From contig NZ_CP118268.1 in the NCBI RefSeq assembly GCF_030062155.1, positions 95,985 to 159,984 on the forward strand: a stretch of DNA of 64,000 nt, given 5' to 3'. Positions within the stretch are counted from its first letter, which is position 1. Every line of letters begins with the position of its first letter. Positions 63,021 through 64,000 of this stretch are shown piece after piece. The DNA is from Pantoea sp. Lij88. GTDB lineage: Bacteria; Pseudomonadota; Gammaproteobacteria; Enterobacterales; Enterobacteriaceae. Made by a program: the position numbers and the translations under genes. The notes beneath the pieces were generated by a model, which had not been told where the DNA came from, did no database searches, and was given only the letters and a program-made list of their open reading frames with translations.

Positions 63021-64000
63021 ATGCGCGATATCAAACCGATTAATATGCTTTCCGTGGTCATTCCGGTTTACAACGAGGAGGAGAGCCTGCCGGAGTTGCT
63101 TCACCGCACCTCGGCCGCCTGTGACTCCCTTAAGATTGAGTATGAAATTCTGCTGGTGGATGACGGCAGCAGTGACCGTTCAGCCGAACTGATTGAGCAG
63201 GCCTCTGTGGTGCCCGGCAGCCGGATAAAGGGCGTGCTGCTCAACCGCAATTACGGTCAGCACTCCGCCATCATGGCGGGTTTCAGCCAGGTCCGTGGCG
63301 ATCTGATTGTGACGCTGGATGCCGATCTGCAGAACCCGCCGGAAGAGATCCCGCGTCTGGTAGACGCCGCGCGTCAGGGTTATGACGTGGTAGGCACCGT
63401 CCGGCAGCAGCGCCAGGACACCTGGTTCCGTCGCAAGGCGTCGCGCACGCTCAATCACCTCATTCAGCGGGTGACCGGCAAAGCGATGGGGGATTACGGC
63501 TGCATGCTGCGCGCCTATCGTCGCCACATCGTTGAAGCGATGCTCAACTGCCACGAACGCAGCACCTTCATTCCGATTCTGGCTAACACCTTCGCCCGTC
63601 ACACCATTGAGCTGCCGGTGATCCACGCCGAGCGGGCCTTTGGCGATTCGAAATACAGCTTTATGCGCCTGATCAACCTGATGTACGACCTGGTGACCTG
63701 CCTGACCACTACGCCGCTGCGATTGCTCAGCGTGGTCGGCAGCCTGATTGCCCTTTCCGGTTTCGCCTTCTCACTGGTGCTGATCGTACTGCGACTCTTT
63801 TTTGGTGCGGCATGGGCGGGTGACGGTGTTTTCGTGTTGTTCGCCGTGCTGTTCATGTTTATCGGTGCCCAGTTTGTGGGTATGGGACTGCTCGGGGAGT
63901 ACATCGGGCGCATTTATAACGACGTTCGGGCGCGTCCGCGCTATTTCGTTCAACGCATTGTTCAGGCTCCAGAAGAGCCTTCAGTACAGGATACTCAATC
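63021..64000 (+). CDS. arnC: Undecaprenyl-phosphate Ara4FN transferase (3' end cut off)
   Basis: A GT2-family glycosyltransferase moving 4-formamido-arabinose from UDP to undecaprenyl phosphate on the inner membrane. The catalytic part has [37 protein letters not shown] (Asp pair) and [10 protein letters not shown]. Two C-terminal membrane helices start near residues 235 and 270. The gene starts 1 base after the arnB stop. The frame is open to the window end (326 codons plus 2 bases), so only the final few residues are missing; E. coli ArnC is 322 aa. Confidence 0.96.
   Translation, partial: MRDIKPINMLSVVIPVYNEEESLPELLHRTSAACDSLKIEYEILLVDDGSSDRSAELIEQASVVPGSRIKGVLLNRNYGQHSAIMAGFSQVRGDLIVTLDADLQNPPEEIPRLVDAARQGYDVVGTVRQQRQDTWFRRKASRTLNHLIQRVTGKAMGDYGCMLRAYRRHIVEAMLNCHERSTFIPILANTFARHTIELPVIHAERAFGDSKYSFMRLINLMYDLVTCLTTTPLRLLSVVGSLIALSGFAFSLVLIVLRLFFGAAWAGDGVFVLFAVLFMFIGAQFVGMGLLGEYIGRIYNDVRARPRYFVQRIVQAPEEPSVQDTQ

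Overview
The window looks like the chromosome (or a large replicon) of an enteric bacterium, most likely Pantoea or a close Erwiniaceae relative. The evidence is the budA-budB-budC operon with divergent budR, an arnB-arnC start with a PmrA-like box, chaperone-usher fimbriae, many c-di-GMP proteins and moderately GC-rich coding DNA separated by AT-rich gaps. The genus is inferred from gene content only. I recognised no rRNA, tRNA, CRISPR array, insertion sequence or prophage module.

Layout. 0.3-2.1 kb: two small hypothetical genes and an acetyltransferase. 2.4-10.8 kb: signalling block with a GGEEF diguanylate cyclase, a GAF/degenerate-GGDEF/EAL phosphodiesterase, a chemoreceptor, a small HTH protein and a GAF-PAS-GGDEF-EAL protein whose EAL half is degraded. 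10.8-17.1 kb: GNAT enzyme, FMN-binding PNPOx-like protein, a DUF2382 stress protein and a UvrA2-like ABC ATPase. 17.2-21.4 kb: MBL-fold hydrolase, CitMHS citrate carrier and an isolated divergent flagellin behind an almost perfect sigma-28 promoter. 21.5-25.9 kb: acetoin/butanediol operon. 26.2-33.4 kb: RND pump with adaptor, transcribed with a two-component system, and a divergent MipA/OmpV protein followed by a 38-residue membrane peptide. 33.9-38.2 kb: Rpn nuclease with a probable internal antitoxin start, ROK kinase, and a TetR/FabF module with two matching 24-bp operators.

38.5-54.2 kb is the most unusual part. Two short peptides with 15-residue double-glycine leaders of the class II microcin type (51.05-51.6 kb) lie directly upstream of a complete chaperone-usher fimbrial operon (fimbrin, chaperone, usher, adhesin). 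This is followed on the same strand by a LuxR-type regulator, a TolC-like channel, an HlyD-like adaptor, a C39-peptidase ABC exporter with an intact Cys/His/Asp triad, and a DUF1795 (Eag-chaperone-like) gene. Regulators flank both sides (ToxR-like plus FidL-like; IprA-like plus LuxR-like). The simplest reading is that the exporter cleaves and secretes the two peptides; their link to the fimbriae and to the DUF1795 protein is not something I know to be described, and no immunity gene is apparent.

54.3-64 kb: an Hha-like nucleoid modulator, a PACE-family efflux protein, a LacI regulator divergent from an inositol-dehydrogenase-like oxidoreductase, a TPR protein followed by an ECF sigma/anti-sigma pair whose sigma gene has lost a canonical start codon, a YceI protein, and the start of the arn lipid A modification operon, cut by the window end.
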